Numbered from the stretch's first letter, positions 25,797 through 41,300 are shown. The stretch: DNA of 64,000 nucleotides from Motacilla alba alba (GCF_015832195.1 NC_052018.1:39437052-39501051); one strand, 5' to 3'. Made by a program: numbers and translations. The notes: generated from the sequence alone by a model not told the origin.

Positions 25797-28700
25797 AAAC
25801 TATGTTTTTTAAAAATGTATTTCATTATTTTATTTAAAACCAAGTATTCTGTCTCTAAATGAGTTGGTAGACACAGAGAAGTGCTGTTTATTGGTGGAAT
25901 TGCAAACCTGAATCAAAGAGATGTTTACTGCTAGTTCTTGTAACAGATGTTTTCATTATTTTGCAATTTTAAAAGTGAGTTGATGATTTTTTAAAATATT
26001 TTATCTTAAAGTGGTTTTATTTATTTATTTATTTCAGTATTCTTTTCCCCATCCTCTGCTACCAGATGAAAATTAGATACGAATTCAGTTCTTTGCCCAA
26101 AAGATTGGGCAAGGAATCGCTTTGGTGTGGGGTTTTTCTTGATGGTTTGGTTTTTGTTTTACTTGTGGCTAATCTCCCTTACCCATTTTATTTCTATATT
26201 TGAATTTGAATTCTTCTATAAGGCAATAGTGTCTTCTTTGGTAGTGCAGTAGTGTCAGTAGGACAACTGCACAGGCTCTTTTTCAGTTTTCATAGTGGTT
26301 GGGTATTCTAATTCCTGTGCAGAAAAAAAAATATCATTTTTGCAATGAAACTATTTTGATTAGATAAATGTTCAGTTCTACACTAGCTGTAACACTCTTT
26401 TGGTGGCATAAATCACCCCTATGTGAAGGACACGGCAACAAAAGGACAAAAATGAGCTGGTTAGAACTGCCCATTTGCAACATTAAGGACATTTCACTTC
26501 AGAGAAAAATTCTACACAAATGGATTTAAATATTTTATAATTCTCTGGAAGAGAAGCCTTCTGCATATAAAATCTATGCTGCATCACTTAATTTTCTTAA
26601 GTGGATGAGGGGGAAATGCAGCAAAAAGTCACTTATCTTGTGCTAGTTCAACTATTGTCAACTCATGTGTGTCAGTTTTCGGAATAATAACTGGAAAGAG
26701 TGAGCAGGCAATAGCTCCAAGGTATATAGTTTGCCCTTATACATACAGATGGAAATTCTAGGGCCAACACAGGTCAGGCTTGTACCTTCTAGCACTGCAA
26801 AAATACAGTGAAAATATATAGTTGCTATATATTCCCAAGACAAGAGTTCTCAAATTGTAAAATATTTTTACCCTAAATTTCAGCTTGTCTTCATTCCTTG
26901 TGTATTCTTTCCCTCTAAGCACTTGTAACCTTGGATACTTGCCAGCCTGCTAGTAAAAATCCTGATCATGCAATCCTTATTCAAACAAAATCTGTTGTTG
27001 ATTTTTATTAAGCCTGTTCTGCTCTCTCTCATATTTACCTACACATTGCTACAGTGTCTCCAAAGGACACAGGATACAGACATACATGCTGGGGAAAATA
27101 TAACTCTCAATTTGGGAATTGATCATGAACATTTCAATCAAGTGGAACTTCCAGAAGAAAAATAACTTCTGTTTTTTTTTTTTTAATCTATTGGCCAAGT
27201 TACTGTGTTATTGTCCCACAATACAGCTGTTGAAGGTAATGTTCCCTTTTTTTAGATTTATGTACCAAAAATTTTGTTCCAACGTGTAGGTGTGAGGAAT
27301 CATGTGCATGTGCCTGTCCTGCCTTTTTCAAACCAAAAATAGGGCACTTGAATCCAAATTGCTTCAGTACAATATTCTCTAAATAACTACCCAAGATGAT
27401 CATTATCTTAAAATTATTCCTGGGAAATGCTTTTGCATGTGCTTAACTCTACACATGAGTAGCAGCTCAGTAGAATTATCAACACACATCAATGAAAATT
27501 ACTTTTATAGCTCATCTAGAAAGTTAGTACAGTAAGGAATACCAACATCCTTAGATATTTTGAGTTTTGGAGAAACACAGAGTGATTCTAGTTTAATACA
27601 AAATGTTTGGCTTATATTGCAAATTATATTAAAATCTATTTTGTGTCTTGAAGTAGGTCAATTAAGGAAGTATAAAATGCTGTTTTTGTGAGTGGAATAG
27701 GTTTACACCATAGCTAATTAGACAAGAGCAGAAGAAATAGTTCAAGAAAAATTATGTTGTCAACTAAGAGAAACAGCAAAAAAATCACTTCTAGAAAAAA
27801 AAAATCACAGCATCAGATTAAATTGGGACAATGAAAAAGAGGCAGAAAACTGACAAAAAGAAAAAGTCAAATTAAGATAACCCATGGATAACAAGCACGC
27901 AAAAAACCCCCTGAGATACAGTGAATGCTATTTCATCTAGAAAGATAAAGGAAGTTATCTGATGTTTTAAAAGTAACAGAGAAGAACTTGTAGTGGAAAT
28001 GGCTTTCTCAAATCTTTTGATGAACAAAGTGGACTGGCTGTCAATGAACTTAACGATGCAGGAAGAGAAACTACTTGAGGCTGAAGCAGCAGATTTGTAT
28101 TATAAAAAGGCTAGACATTCACTTTAATATTTTAAATTACTTTATTTTATATATGAGCTGAATTTACAGTCAGCAAAAGGAAATAAAATGTTAAATAGTT
28201 GTGAAATATTTTAGTTCTAAATAAAGACAATTATGTAGTATTTTGTACCTTTTTGTAATAGAACACCAGTAAATTTTAATCTGTTTTTCAATACTATTTA
28301 GATACTTACTGGTATTTTTCTGTATATGTGAGCCAAGAAAGAAATTATCAGCAAGCAGTACTTTAATGTAGGAAGGCTTTGAGGTCTCAAGAGACTAGTT
28401 CTGTTGCAGAAAGTATCATGCTGCCTAATTCCCATGAGGACAACTTACCTAGTGTAAACATCAGTTACAAATAGGCTTTCTTGGATGAAGCTGGAGAAAG
28501 TTGAAAAAGACTTTAAAGATTTGCAAAATTCTTTCACAAAGAGAAGAGGACTTTCCCATAAGATCAGAAGCAGCTAGGGATCTGGTAATTTGGAACCAAA
28601 GTAGCCATGTTGGTTACATATATGAGTTGGCAGATAAGGGAAACAAGTTTGTACTAACCCAGACAGGAGCTCGGAAAAATCCCACTTCCATTATTAAGCA

Positions 28701-29239
28701 TCATATATCTTACCTCGTGTCCATGACCATCCAAATACTTTGTCTGTGTTCAGTGTTAAGGTCGTGAGTAATTCTGCTTAGTTTAAGTGTGAACATTCAG
28801 GAAGTTCAAATGGAAAAAATAATTTTTTCCAAGTCTAAATTCAAAATAGCATCCAAGCTTCATGGGTGAAGCTTCTGTTTTGAAGATGAGTGTTTTAAGG
28901 CAACTATAACTATTCTGGCTTTATGCCTTCTCAGCACAGGAAGAATTTACTTCTTATCTTTTCAATTATCTCCAGGTCAAACATTATATTTACTGAGGAA
29001 CTACAATTGAGCATATTGGCAGGATTCCTCTAGAACACACTTACTTAGATATGCGTTGTAACAACAAAGTTCTGCACTGATGAGATGTGGAAAAAACACA
29101 AGCCTTTCAGCCTCCATTTCCTTCATAGTCTTGGCTGACAAAATGCAACAGGGGAAAAAATAGAAGTTGTTTCACCACCATCTTTCCACAATGAGTTTGT
29201 TGGTTTGTTGGCTAGGTTGTTCTTCTGAAAATACTTGCT
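25797..29239. other. FUT9: Unassigned AT-rich intronic DNA
   Basis: Contains the TTTA repeat at 26016 and an A-rich part at 27770-27910. Nothing else recognised. Confidence 0.5.
26016..26034. repeat. Short (TTTA)n repeat
   Basis: Nearly five TTTA units followed by a TTTCAG. Confidence 0.85.
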
Positions 29240-29315
29240 CTTACTTGGATTTGGTGTTCTTTAAGGTCTTTTCCAACCTTAACAACTCTTGAGTGCTGTA
29301 TTCTACAATCATGTA
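29240..29315 (+). mobile_element. CR1 LINE 3' tail (short, + strand)
   Basis: TTGGATTTGGTGTTCTTTAA GGTCTTTTCCAACCTTAACA followed by a degenerate copy of the CR1 terminal ATTCTATG-type repeat (TATTCTACAATCATG, 29299-29313) is characteristic of CR1 3' ends. Only the last ~75 bases can be recognised. The upstream sequence may hold more of a very diverged copy. Confidence 0.65.
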
Positions 29316-32300
29316 TCCTTCACATCTGAGGAAGGAAAGGTCACTTAACACCTTATTTGGTAGCCAAAGTCAGGGGCTGGGCTTCAGGACCCATATTCCA
29401 GTTAAGGAGACACGACATCTACCATCTGAAGATGCCTATTTGTAAGCACAAGGGAGTTGTCGATTAACCCTGCTCTGGACTGGTTTATTCATCAAATTGT
29501 TTCAGCTGCTGATAAGTGCAAATCCCTCTTGTACACATCTATATGTTCCATTTGATCAAAGGAACAGGGTCATCTGATTTTATATTTCAAACCCAACTCC
29601 AAGTGCTCCCCTTCTCAGTAGCACAGTACATTCCTCAGTGCAAACATTACACTTGGCTGCAAGTGTGGAAGTTTTAGGCATTGCAGCATTAAACTATCTG
29701 CCTGAACCCTTTTCTAGTTCTTAATACAAGTGACTCAGCACTGTATTCTCCCATTCTTCAATTTCCTGTCATTAGAAAAAGTTACAAAAATTGCCGTAAG
29801 ATTTAGATTATAAGAAAAGGCAGAAAAGCCAGAAAAAAAGTGGCGATTCTGCTGCCTGCATAAATGACTAGATGATGCATATGAGTTCAGAGCAGAGGAA
29901 ATTATTACTAACACTTGTGAAGGATGTATTTCAAAGAGTGTTTAGGATGATTTCATTTTGGAGATTAATGTTAAAAGGGAAATTAGTGGTTGCAGAATGG
30001 AAAGATGATTTGTGAGTGTTATCTGGGATGGAATCTTTCAGTTCGGGAAAGAATTGTAGATGCCAGGGCAATCTTAGGGCTATTTTGCACTCAGGTATCA
30101 TACTTGTAATTTGATGGAGGAAAGATGATAGAAAAACGGGTAAAGAAATCAGTTAACTCGGGAGCAATGCAATTATTGAGATATAATTCATACAAACAGC
30201 ATCCCTGTTATTGGCTATAAATGCCTTTTGGCTTCTACTTATGAAGTATAAATGCATTTTATAAACCTCCCTCCTCACCTGTGTTTTGAGAGCACACATC
30301 CTGCAGAAAAGGCCTCTTCTTTAAAAGGATTAAGGGGACAGTACCTTCATTGAGGTAGTCACACTTCAAAAGGAGAAAGAGAAGACAATGTTGGCTTCTG
30401 TGGCAACCAAGACAGCATCCACTCAAGTTCTAACATCTCAGAGACTAAGTGCAGAATTAGTTGTCTACTCAAAAAGATAATAAATAATGCAATTAGATTT
30501 AAAGATTTCAGATTATTCATTCAGAGTATTCAGCAAGCACCAAACAAAGAGAAATCAGTCTGGAGAGACAGAAGACCGTGCTGGAAAATATTTGCTGTAT
30601 AGAATATTTGTAAAGTACGCTGTAAATAAAGGAAATAAAATGAGGATCAGCAATAAGAACCTTGACTTAGTGTGCGGACATAGGAATACTCTGTGTTTTT
30701 CTTACCTAAATGTTCCATCCCTTCCCACCATTAGACTGGATTGCCATGAGGCAGTGCTTGCAGATTGTTCAGATAATCCAGCATTAAAAAAACAGCGATG
30801 CCTTAACTTGCAAGAGAAAATTTTCAGTTCTTCCTTTTCCATTGCCTTTATTGCCACGATAAAGCCGTGTGGCTCCTCCAGATGAGCTTATACCATGTTT
30901 TCTTTTATTGCTGCTAAAGCCCTCCTCAGCTCTCTTAAGTTTTTGACCAGGCTCCTTGCAGCACTTCTCTGCTCATATAAAATACATCTGCCAAAATAGC
31001 CATGTCAGTTGATTTGACAGGCTTGCTTCTGTTCTGAAGCTCTTTCTCCTTCTCCTGTTTCCTACTACATCAGAGTCAGCCTTTATGTTTTTGCCATTGC
31101 ACTCGCCTTGCAATCTGTCCATCTTTATGCCTTTAGCTGCTGTGGTAGCAAATACATTTCAAGTTCCTTCTAGGTTGCCCTTTAGTGCTACAATAGGCTC
31201 CTCAAGTTGATCTTGCCATTAACAACTAAGAAAAGTTTAAAAACACCAAAAAAAGAAGAGTGCACTCTGGTATGAATTCACTAGCAAATAGAATGGCTGA
31301 TATAGATCAGATACCTTAAGTTTTCTAAAGCCATTGAGACCTGCATACTTAAATGCTTGATCTTCCTTGCTCTATTTTCGTATTATCATTCTTCTCTTCT
31401 TTTGCTGCCATTATTTACTGTATCTTGGCTCAGGCAAATATTTCTTGCGGCAAGTTTTCCACCTGCAAGGGAATGTTCCTAATGCAAACACAATGAAATT
31501 TTTGTTTTGATGGAGCCCTCCAGGAACTTGACAAAAGATATGTTATTATTATAATATTTTAGAAGCTATAACTAAGTGCTACATGAACCAGTTAAACTAC
31601 ATCTTTATAAAGAGGTGGGTTCTGTGGTCATCTAGTTTTGCAAAATATTTAAAAAGTTTGAGCTACCAGATGACCCAAATCAACTCAGTTTGAGATAGGC
31701 TCTGTCCATCACCTATTAAGCAGGACATTACTCCTAACAAAAAAGTGCAAGTCAAATGCCTCTGAATAATAAAATGTACTGTATACAAAAAAAAGTACTC
31801 TAGATTTTCAGTTTGAGCAAAAGCGACAAACATACTTATCATAGTTTAGAGCCATCAGGAAATAACATCTTCCATTTCTTAACTACTGTTTTCCACACAT
31901 GTTTTATAGTACAGCTACCATTTACATGTATTTAAGTATTTCTCAGATAATGTAATACACTCTAACACTATCTTTTCTATTTGTAGTAACTAATATTTTA
32001 AAACAGTCTTTAAACAAAAAAAATTAAAGCAAAAAAATTTAAAGCCGAAAACTCAGTTTTGCAGATGCAAGAACCTTACATCAAATTATTCCATTTAGAA
32101 TCTCTAAGAGCATTGAGCAAGCTCACTCAGTCCCTAAGCTCACATTTGCAGGAGGAAATTCAAAAACAGCTGAACAAATGCATATGTTAAGCAACCTGAC
32201 CTTGACTCTGTGCTCTGTACATTATGCTAGTGATGTCTTTGTAAGCTGTTGTTTCAGCTGAGCTAATGAGTACAATTCCTAGACAAGATCAGACTGAGAG

Positions 32301-35300
32301 CTCAGGAGAATGCAGGTGACTCAGAGCTAATGCGATATTAGATGGAGCAAAAAAAAAGAAAGAGCAAAGACACACACTTTTGATTTCTCTGAGGGAGTAA
32401 ACAGAAACACTAAAAAAAAGTCTATTGGAAGAGAGGGAGTGGGAAAAGACACCTTTGGTAAGCATAGGGAGTTAAGAGGTTTTGTGCTGGAATTCATTTT
32501 CAATATTTTGTGAAAAAAAAAACTGCTCAGAGCATCCTGAAGAGTCTCTCACTGGGAAATCTCACTGTAGCAAGTAGCTGCTAATTCCATTTTAAATTAG
32601 TATGTGTTCCTGAAGTACAACTTTGGCCTTTTAAGAACACATCTATTGAATGCTTTAAGCCAAGTGTTCTTCAGCTGCTTGAAGGTAAGTGTGTGCAGCA
32701 TGGTGGTTATCCCCTGGAGCTGTTCTCCAAGGCCTGCTGTGTGTTTGGTGCAAGCCCAGTTTTATCCCTAGCACACCAGACAGTTTTAATGCAAGCTACA
32801 ACACTCAGCTGAAATCCTTACCCTACACACCAGCAAGCTGGGAATATTCAAAAGGCTTTGACCCAGCTTTGAAGGAGAATTTGGCATACTTCAGAGAAAA
32901 TCAGAGGCTAATCAAGAGGCACTTTACTGAGAAAGTCAATGACAGTGAACTAAGAGAAATCTTTTAGTGTATGAACCAGATAAAAATCAATTTTTTCACA
33001 TTATTTACCTTTAAAAAAAACAAGAAACTCTTCTATTTAGGTCTGAAAATACCCAAACTAGAACTGAAATATTCAATGGATTTGAAATAGCTAGGAAAAG
33101 GCAGTGAATACAAAATAAGAAACCTCATGTTTTGCATGTTTGGTTCTTTACACTGAAGGTCAGACTGGAGAGGTATGACAAACACATGGGAAAGTTGGAC
33201 AGCAGTAATTCAAAGAAGAATAAACATATTGTGCCTTTTTGATATTCTAATTGCATTTCATCCTTCTGCTTCTTCAAATCACATCTGACACTTATATAGT
33301 TAGATTAATCTGATATATTGCAAATGTATTCCAGGGTTGTAAATGTATTTGGCACATTAAAAATATGATCATATTGGTCAAAAATATCTGCATCTTGTCC
33401 TTCTAAGGACATTCAAAATTTTTTTACCAGTAAGTCATAAAGTTTGTGCTCTTACTTTGCTCCAAACATTATTTAACATACTTGCTACATGGTTTAGATC
33501 TGTCATTTTCACTTGTCATGCCCAGTAGCTCTGATGTCCTTAGCACTCAATAATATGAAATAGTACTTTTTGCATCCCTGAATTATTTTCTGTGAATTTA
33601 AGACCTGTCATACTGATAAATGTTTAATTCTCTTCAAGCCTGATAGAAGAGATTATTATTCTGTCCTGAAAAGGCCGGTTTTCCTCATCACAATAAAACT
33701 TATTATATTTCTACATGTTATTAATATCATTTTAAATTAAAAATATTAAATTATCATTTCAAATTATAAATAAAATAAATAAGTAAATAATTAAACTGAA
33801 AACTTTATTCCATATTTTCTAATTGTTTTATTGTGTTATTTTCTTTACCACAGCACTTTTGTAAACCATTTTTGCATCTGTGTTTATTGTAGGCCGATTT
33901 TATTTTATTTTGGGGTGTTTTTTGTTTGTTTGATTCATTTCATGTTGGTAATAGCATGATGGAATTTATATCCTGAGCTGCTGCTTGCAGTTTTCAAATA
34001 AAATGCTCTTCACAGTCTGCAACATCCTAGGTAGTGACACCGCCCTTTAAATTTTTATTTTAAAAGAATGTAGAGAAGACTTGTGCAGACAAGAGTTCTA
34101 TGTACACTGTTTTGCACCCTGTTTATAACAATTCAGGACCTGTACTTCAACTTAGTCCATAGTCAAGATATAGAATGTTTCTGATGCCACTGCATTTTAT
34201 ATCTCCGTTCATGAGAATACATCTAGGCGAAGTCCACAGAGCAGGATTAAATGTAGATAGGAAAGAGTACTAATCCCCTGGTTTTGTTACATATTTTGTG
34301 TGAAAGCATTAGAATTTCTCCATGCAAAATAAAATTATTTTTTATAACCAGAAAGGATACATGCACCTTCTCCTAGTTTATGCGGACAAATCAGGTAGGA
34401 AGTTCCACTTGCTTAGCTGCATCAGATATTTAAAGAAGTTGAAGACCTTTGTCCACACACCCCAATCCAAAGTAACAATACATGAAGTAAGACCAATTAC
34501 GATAAGAAAATGTTTTCATAAAAAGACCATTAACCTCTTTCTGTTGAACTATGTAGGACATTTTTGAAGATATTTGTTGGCTATTAATTGTTGCTTCAAA
34601 GTAGCAGTACTTTTTCTTCTCAAGTACTACTCCGTAATTTCTCTGAACAATTCATCAACCATTAGAGCGCATTTGGTAGCTATGCAGCCTTTTTCTTGTA
34701 ACTGCTGCTTGAGAGGTTTTCTTAATGTTCTGTCTGGGGTACCCAGATCCAGCAGCTGTGTGGGCCAGACTTGTGCTTCAGGAACTCATCACCTGCAAAA
34801 CAAATCTTGTCTGTTGCCTACGAGAGTATTCACCAGCTCAATCAGAAGCAGAAAGTTGAGGGCTTTTTTCCATTCTCCAAGACCTGCATGCTAAGCCTGA
34901 AGACAATGAGTTCCATGCTGATCTGGGGGGGTTTTAAACCATTAAATTGTAGTCAATATATTTTATCCAGAAGGCACTCTTTACCCATCTTCCTGTGGAA
35001 CTGGCAGGTACAATCAGTGGAGGTAGACTTGAACATTATTATTCTCTACTTCACATGTGTTGCTCAGTACATTTCAGTCAGGGTAGTTGCTGGATACAGG
35101 GCTATAAAAAGGAAAGATTTTTTTGTGATAAAATAGCTGGGCAAAAATATCAGAGCTTGGTAATAGCAAAACAATGTTAATCATTCATCACACTCTGCAA
35201 TCCTATCTATATTCTCTCAGAAGATATAAATACTAAACAATTAAGGCCCATAATCTCTCAGCAAGTTGACTCTTACTATTTCTGTTTTATAGAAAAACTG

Positions 35301-38300
35301 CAGGACACAAAAATGAAACACTTTTTTAAAGGTCACAGAGTAAGACTGCTGAAGATGTTCAAATAGATTCAAACTCTGCTGATTCTCATTTTGTTTTTTT
35401 AACCGAAGAACAGGTTTTCTTTGCAACATTTCTCTCACTCATTAAACATCTCTTGCATAGTTTAAATTAAGAGCATCATTAAGAATTGAAGTTAATTACC
35501 TTCTCTCCTTTTAAAAACTATTTGCTGATTTGTATATTGGATAGATTCAAGCAGGTTTTCTCATGTGTTTATAATGGTAAAATATCTAAACACAAATATG
35601 AAAATAATCATGCTGCTTTGCCATGTTTTTATGGTATAAATAGCCAATAACACCCACAGCAACTTTTTTAACACAAAGATTAGCAAATATGGGGGTTTAA
35701 TTGGATTCTGTTTTCAAACATATCAAAGCCTTTAAAGACTAGTATTTACACTCTCCTTTATTCTTCATTATAAGCCAACCTGATGTTATGAAAATTAAGT
35801 CAGTGTTTGAACCAACAAAAGTTCTGCATTTTTCTAGTGAAATGAGAGAGTAGTTTTTCACAGTATGTTATGAAAGAATTTCCAAAATCTCATTTTCGAA
35901 AGCAAGTACAAGGCATGGAGATGGCAAAATTTGGAAGTAGGAATGTTAACTTTAGTAAATTCCCCCGGTATATTATTTGAATTTTCAGGTCCTTACATAA
36001 CAGCAAAACATTTAACCTACAGCCACTTATGGAAATATTTGAAATAGAGCCTAGAGAGTCAAAGTCTCATTGAGGAGGACTTAGGCAACAGCTTCATGCT
36101 CCTAAGTTCAACTGTTAAGGCACCTGTGGGACATTCTACCCTCTCAGCTGCCATGTAGGCCTTCTGTCTCTGGAGACCTCTTCATCTAAATTGTTGGTAA
36201 AGTTTCCAGCATGAAAATCCAGACTGGCTGCTTGGCTCTGAGGAAGTCTCAGACCTTTGTACTGTGACTGAGTGACAAAAAGCCTGGGGACATGTCACTA
36301 CCCTCCTAGGATTCTCAAATCAAAACATGTTCTCCCTATAGTATGTCTCACCCCCACATGATTTGTGGAGCATGACTGAACTTTACATAAGTCAGCATGG
36401 AGAGAGAGAGAGAGGAACGATACCTAATTGACATGTAGCTGAAAGCACTGACTTATGATGTCACAAGATGTCCTTAAAATGTGTTTTGTTTTATTTTAAA
36501 ACAGATATTTGCCCATTCTGCAATCTGTCACATGAAGCTGCTGTATTCTAGGATGCATCACAGATGGAAGATTTTGTCTCCACAGCCACAATGTTCTGGT
36601 GAGAATCACATTCCCTTACAGTAGTCAAGTATTTAAGTCTCACCTGTGATGCACAAAGACCTTTATTTCTGAATTCCTCCTTACAGCTTAGTTGTTAGAT
36701 TTCTTTCCTGGAAGAGAAGAACTCAAATCAAACACAGAAAATATCTGGATTTTATTCTCCTATTTTCTAGAATGGCATTTAAGACATGCTCCTTACTTCC
36801 CCCACCTGCCAATCCAGAAAGAACTGACCCTACTTTATCTACTTGACTCCAAAAGAGGATTAATAACTCTATCCCAAGAGGAAATAAGAAATAAGCATTT
36901 AGTCTCCCTAAAAGACAGCCATTTTGTGAATTACTTACTTAGTAGTCTCTCTCCTTAAATATGAAAGTAGATTAAACACCCAATTTAGAAAATATGCCTA
37001 ACTTTTAGAAGATTGAAGTCCCAATTAAAAATGTCTAGGTAATATTTGAAAGCAGTGATGGATTTCTAACACATATGGATGTCAGGTGATTTTTCAAAGT
37101 GGGACCTTATTCCTTCCACAAATAGGATGCGTTTCACCAAGCTTACTGTTTTGACTTGGGACTTTGTAGAACTCTGCAACATATAGCTCAAGCTTAAATT
37201 ACACTTGTTCTCAAAACCATTAGTACGTCCTAAATCAGGAATTTAATGTGGCCATCATCATTACAGTCACATAATAAGAGTTAACGGGGGTTTTTGTGTA
37301 TAAAAGTGTTAATTTCATTAAGATTCTTTATATTTATTAAATGTCTAGTCCAAAATTAGGTGATTTATTTGTACTCCGTGTAAAACAGTTATAAAATAAT
37401 CTCTAAGAAGATTTAAAAAGCTAATTTTATATATAAGTCTTTGCAGAGAAATGGAAACACTTGCTGATACTTAATATTTCATCTTCTTATTGTCACAACA
37501 CCTTTTTCTAGCTCTTTTTTCTTTAGCTCCCACAGAGAAGGGATTCGGAAAGAAAATAGAAATAAGAGTCTTCACTCATCCTTATTATTCATATAACAAA
37601 GTTTATAAAACAATATTGTGAGCTTACTAAGAGCATATTAAAGTTATAATACAGAAAAAAATTATCAGTGATCACTGCTGTAATTCATATGCCTTTAAAA
37701 AGATAGCTATGAATTGAAAATCATATTTTGGGGAAATAATCTGAAGTAGCTGAGAGAAGAAAACTTTGGGGTAACTTTGACCTCAGAGACAATGGCACAA
37801 CTGAAAACTTTTAAACTCTTAAACTTCCTCAAAAATAACCTTTGTTAATGAATTTTAATAGCAACATGCTACCATGGCATAACCACACTGACAATGCAGT
37901 AAGAGAGAAGTTAACATGGGACAGAACCCCATAAATACTTTTGTTGTCTTCTTTGTAATGTGTAACTGCTGTAGTCTACTTCTTCTTATTGATTTCTTTG
38001 GGTTTAGATCCATGCCATCTAAAAAAGCATTTGAAATATGTCTGAAGGTAATTAATAGAGTAACAAAGACTGCTAATTCTAGTCTACTACCAAGTCTCTA
38101 AATATACAGTATATAAAGGCAGACAAAATGTAATAATAACAATTGCTGTACTGCACATCAGCTTGGGACGTATTTTCCTAGTCTGCTTTCCCTCTGTGCC
38201 CATCAGTGTTATCCTTCTTCATACCACCTTGAGGCTAAAAACTGCTTTTTCCAGGCTTTGAAGTCATACTAGAATAGAAACTGTATTTTCTCAACTTTAA

Positions 38301-41300
38301 AAAACTTGGTGTCAATAAAAGAAAGTGCATGACAATCCTTCAAACAGGAAATCCTTTACACACAAGATCCATGCAGTGCATTACTATTACCTGTACGTGC
38401 CTCCTGTGAGCAAAGTTCTGACCCCACTGCCCTTTGGTGTAACATTGTAGGCGTGCTAATGAATTGTGATTCATAAGGACAGCCACAATGTCTTTGCAGT
38501 GTAAGATCTTTGCTGCACAGTAGATCTGGCCATACTCAAGAAGTGAGCCAGATCTGCTCCATGTTGTTTTGCAAGGCATCAGTGCAGTCAGCCCCCCCAA
38601 AGCCATGCTGAAAGGTTGGATACATCAGCTCAGATAAATTACAGCTGGTGCTCCCACGATATCAGAACTAAAATGATTTATTTTGGTCTCATTTGGAAAG
38701 CAAACACATTGAGGCTATGATCTGGTGATCTGGACCTACCAGAAATGCAAATCAGAGTTTCTTCTGCAATTACTACAACCTACTATGTGCACGTGACATG
38801 ACACTGAGATTAGGAAGTAATCTGATAGATCACTTTTTGATTTTTGCTTTTCCAGTCTGCTGAATCTCATCTGCGCTGATTTGCAAGCCCAAAGCTGTCA
38901 CAGATCCCAATTACTCACTTAACAGAGGATTCAGTCAGTACAAGAGAAACAGTTACACGATATTAGTTACATGATAATTTCTGTACCTACTTTCAGAATG
39001 CTGTACAAAGAAGGTGAGTCTCTTTAACTCCATTTTTTTTTTGAGGAAACTTAATCAAGGCATAAGATCTGACTTGCCAGTGTCCGCATCAGCTCTTTCA
39101 ACATTCAAGCAGACCAGGTAAAATGTCATCAACACTCAAACTTACAATAGGTTGCTCTCATTTCTAATTTCTGTCAGAAGTGCCATCACAGCTTCTCTTC
39201 TATGGTAGTCTGAAGTATAGTTGTATATGTAAAGGAATTAAATGATACTTTTAAAGTGTAAAGAAGTTTACAGTGAAATAAACCTGTTCCTTTTGGTGTA
39301 GAGGGAGATTTTATTTATATAATAAAAATCTTTAATTTAAATATCAGACTAGTAATTATGCATTCCACAGTTTCTTAAAAAACAGGTTTATTTATGGGTA
39401 ACATATCTGGCTATACCAGGATTTCCAAAGCCAGGCAATTGCTGTAACACTCAGCAATGTTTTGGGAGCAATGCTGAAAACTGATACCTTTATTAAGTAG
39501 TGAGATTGACAATCTGAGAAAAAAAACTGTGGAAGAGATTAGAATGTGCATTTGGGAACACTTGCTGCAGATCAGACAGCTTTGATGGTTCAGGATGAAG
39601 TTTTCACCCAAGAACAGATTCTAGATCTGAGAGCTCTGCAAAGATCCTAACCTTCTTTTTTTCTTTAATAACAGAATAAGGAAAGAGACATCTTTAGTTA
39701 TTTACAGCATAAGTCGCTCTGAAACCTTCTTTTAGACTTCAGTATATCTTTCCCCAGCAGAATAAAAGTTTCATGTATTTTTTGCACAAAATAAACATAT
39801 TCTTCATATTTCTTCGTATTTTAGGAGCAAGGACAGTGCTGGCAAACCACAAACCACAATCATTGCTTTCTTCACCAAATGTGCAGAAGGAATGTGTATA
39901 CATTATCGGGGAAGAGGAAGAAGTTTTTGTTTCACTAGTGTTCTCACTGGTAGAGATGCCAACAGAGGATAGGAGTGTAAAATTCATGGATCATTTTAGG
40001 AGAAAAGAAAAAAAAAAAACAAAACAAAACCACAATTAGCAGAAAATACTTCACCGTGCATGCTAGCATGCTAACCAACACAAACCTACCATGCAGGAAA
40101 ACAGGACAGGAGCATCCAATCAGTAGCAAATTTCTCCAAATTAGAGCAGTTATTCTCAGTTATTCTTTAACAGTAATAGAGCTAGAGCTATTCAGATCAT
40201 ATTCATTCCACACCTCTGATGAGTTCCAAATCACAGAGAGCATCACTCAAATATTTTTCTACTCTGGGTCTACGCAATTGCTAAACCAGTTCCTAATGAT
40301 GCATTGCAGCCAAGTGTATCCAGCACAACTTTAGCTCCTGACACAAAATAGGCTGCAGTCATGGTTCAGATCCATGTGGCATCAAAAGAAGAAAAAAAAA
40401 TCAGAAAATGTAGAAAAAGAGCATTTCTTTGAGACTGTTTTAAACCTTCCACGTTAAGGACTCTCTGCCTTGAGAGTACAAGCAGCAAGTTCTTTATACT
40501 CTATTGGAAATAGCAGTGAAACTCAGGAGCTGCTTTCCTACAGTCTCCTAGCAGGATTTTTTGCAATCAGTACTGTATTTTTTGAATCTTAGTTTTTGGG
40601 GTAGAGCACATTACTTTTTCAAGCTTTGCAGTACTGCTGGGATTCCTAGAAATGTATCTCCTTGGGAAAATGGAACCTCTGGGAATTCACAGTGCTGCAG
40701 AACCCAGGAACCTCAGGCATCCTGGATTTAGGTTTACCATGATATTGAATCAAAACCAATGGTGAAAACATTTCAGATAATTTTATGGTGTGAGATTTTT
40801 TTTTGTGTGTGTGTGAATTCATATGCATGTATGCAAGCAAGAGGAAAGATACTAAGAGGCAGAAATTACATTGGTTATGCTCTTTCTTTATCATCCTTCA
40901 ATGTTATAGGGTCCCAGGAGTGAGGTGCACTGAAGTCTGGCAATTCTCTTCCATGTTTAACTGCTCCTCAGCAGCTGTCTAAGCCAGAGCAGTTCACAGC
41001 ATAGGTGTACTTTCCTGCCATGTTTAGCTGTTCAGATCTATGTTCTGTAGTGTGTGGGGGAAGTTGAACAAGCTAGGATTAGAGATGCTGTTCAGCTCTT
41101 TGATTGCAATAACGCTACTTCCCTCATCACAGACATTTTGATTGGAAATCTGCAGTGAGAGTCACAAAGGACAATGTTGATGTAATTAGGATGCTAAAAT
41201 GACAGTGACAGAATGTTAGTTGAGCTGTGGGAATGACATCTAAATAGTGGGTTTCATACTCTGTATTTACCACCAAAATACACCTTCAGACTTATGACGC

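Noticed and set aside
30487..30885. 132-codon open frame from ATG on the + strand
   Set aside because: No recognisable family, membrane, signal or domain pattern. With AT-rich composition, a frame this long is expected about once by chance in 64 kb.
32689..32967. 92-codon open frame, somewhat protein-like at its C-terminal end
   Set aside because: It starts at GTG and contains no ATG. A stop lies just upstream in frame. No known protein recognised.
34771..35136. 121-codon + strand open frame in a locally GC-richer stretch
   Set aside because: No family features. Several overlapping frames of similar length make chance likely.
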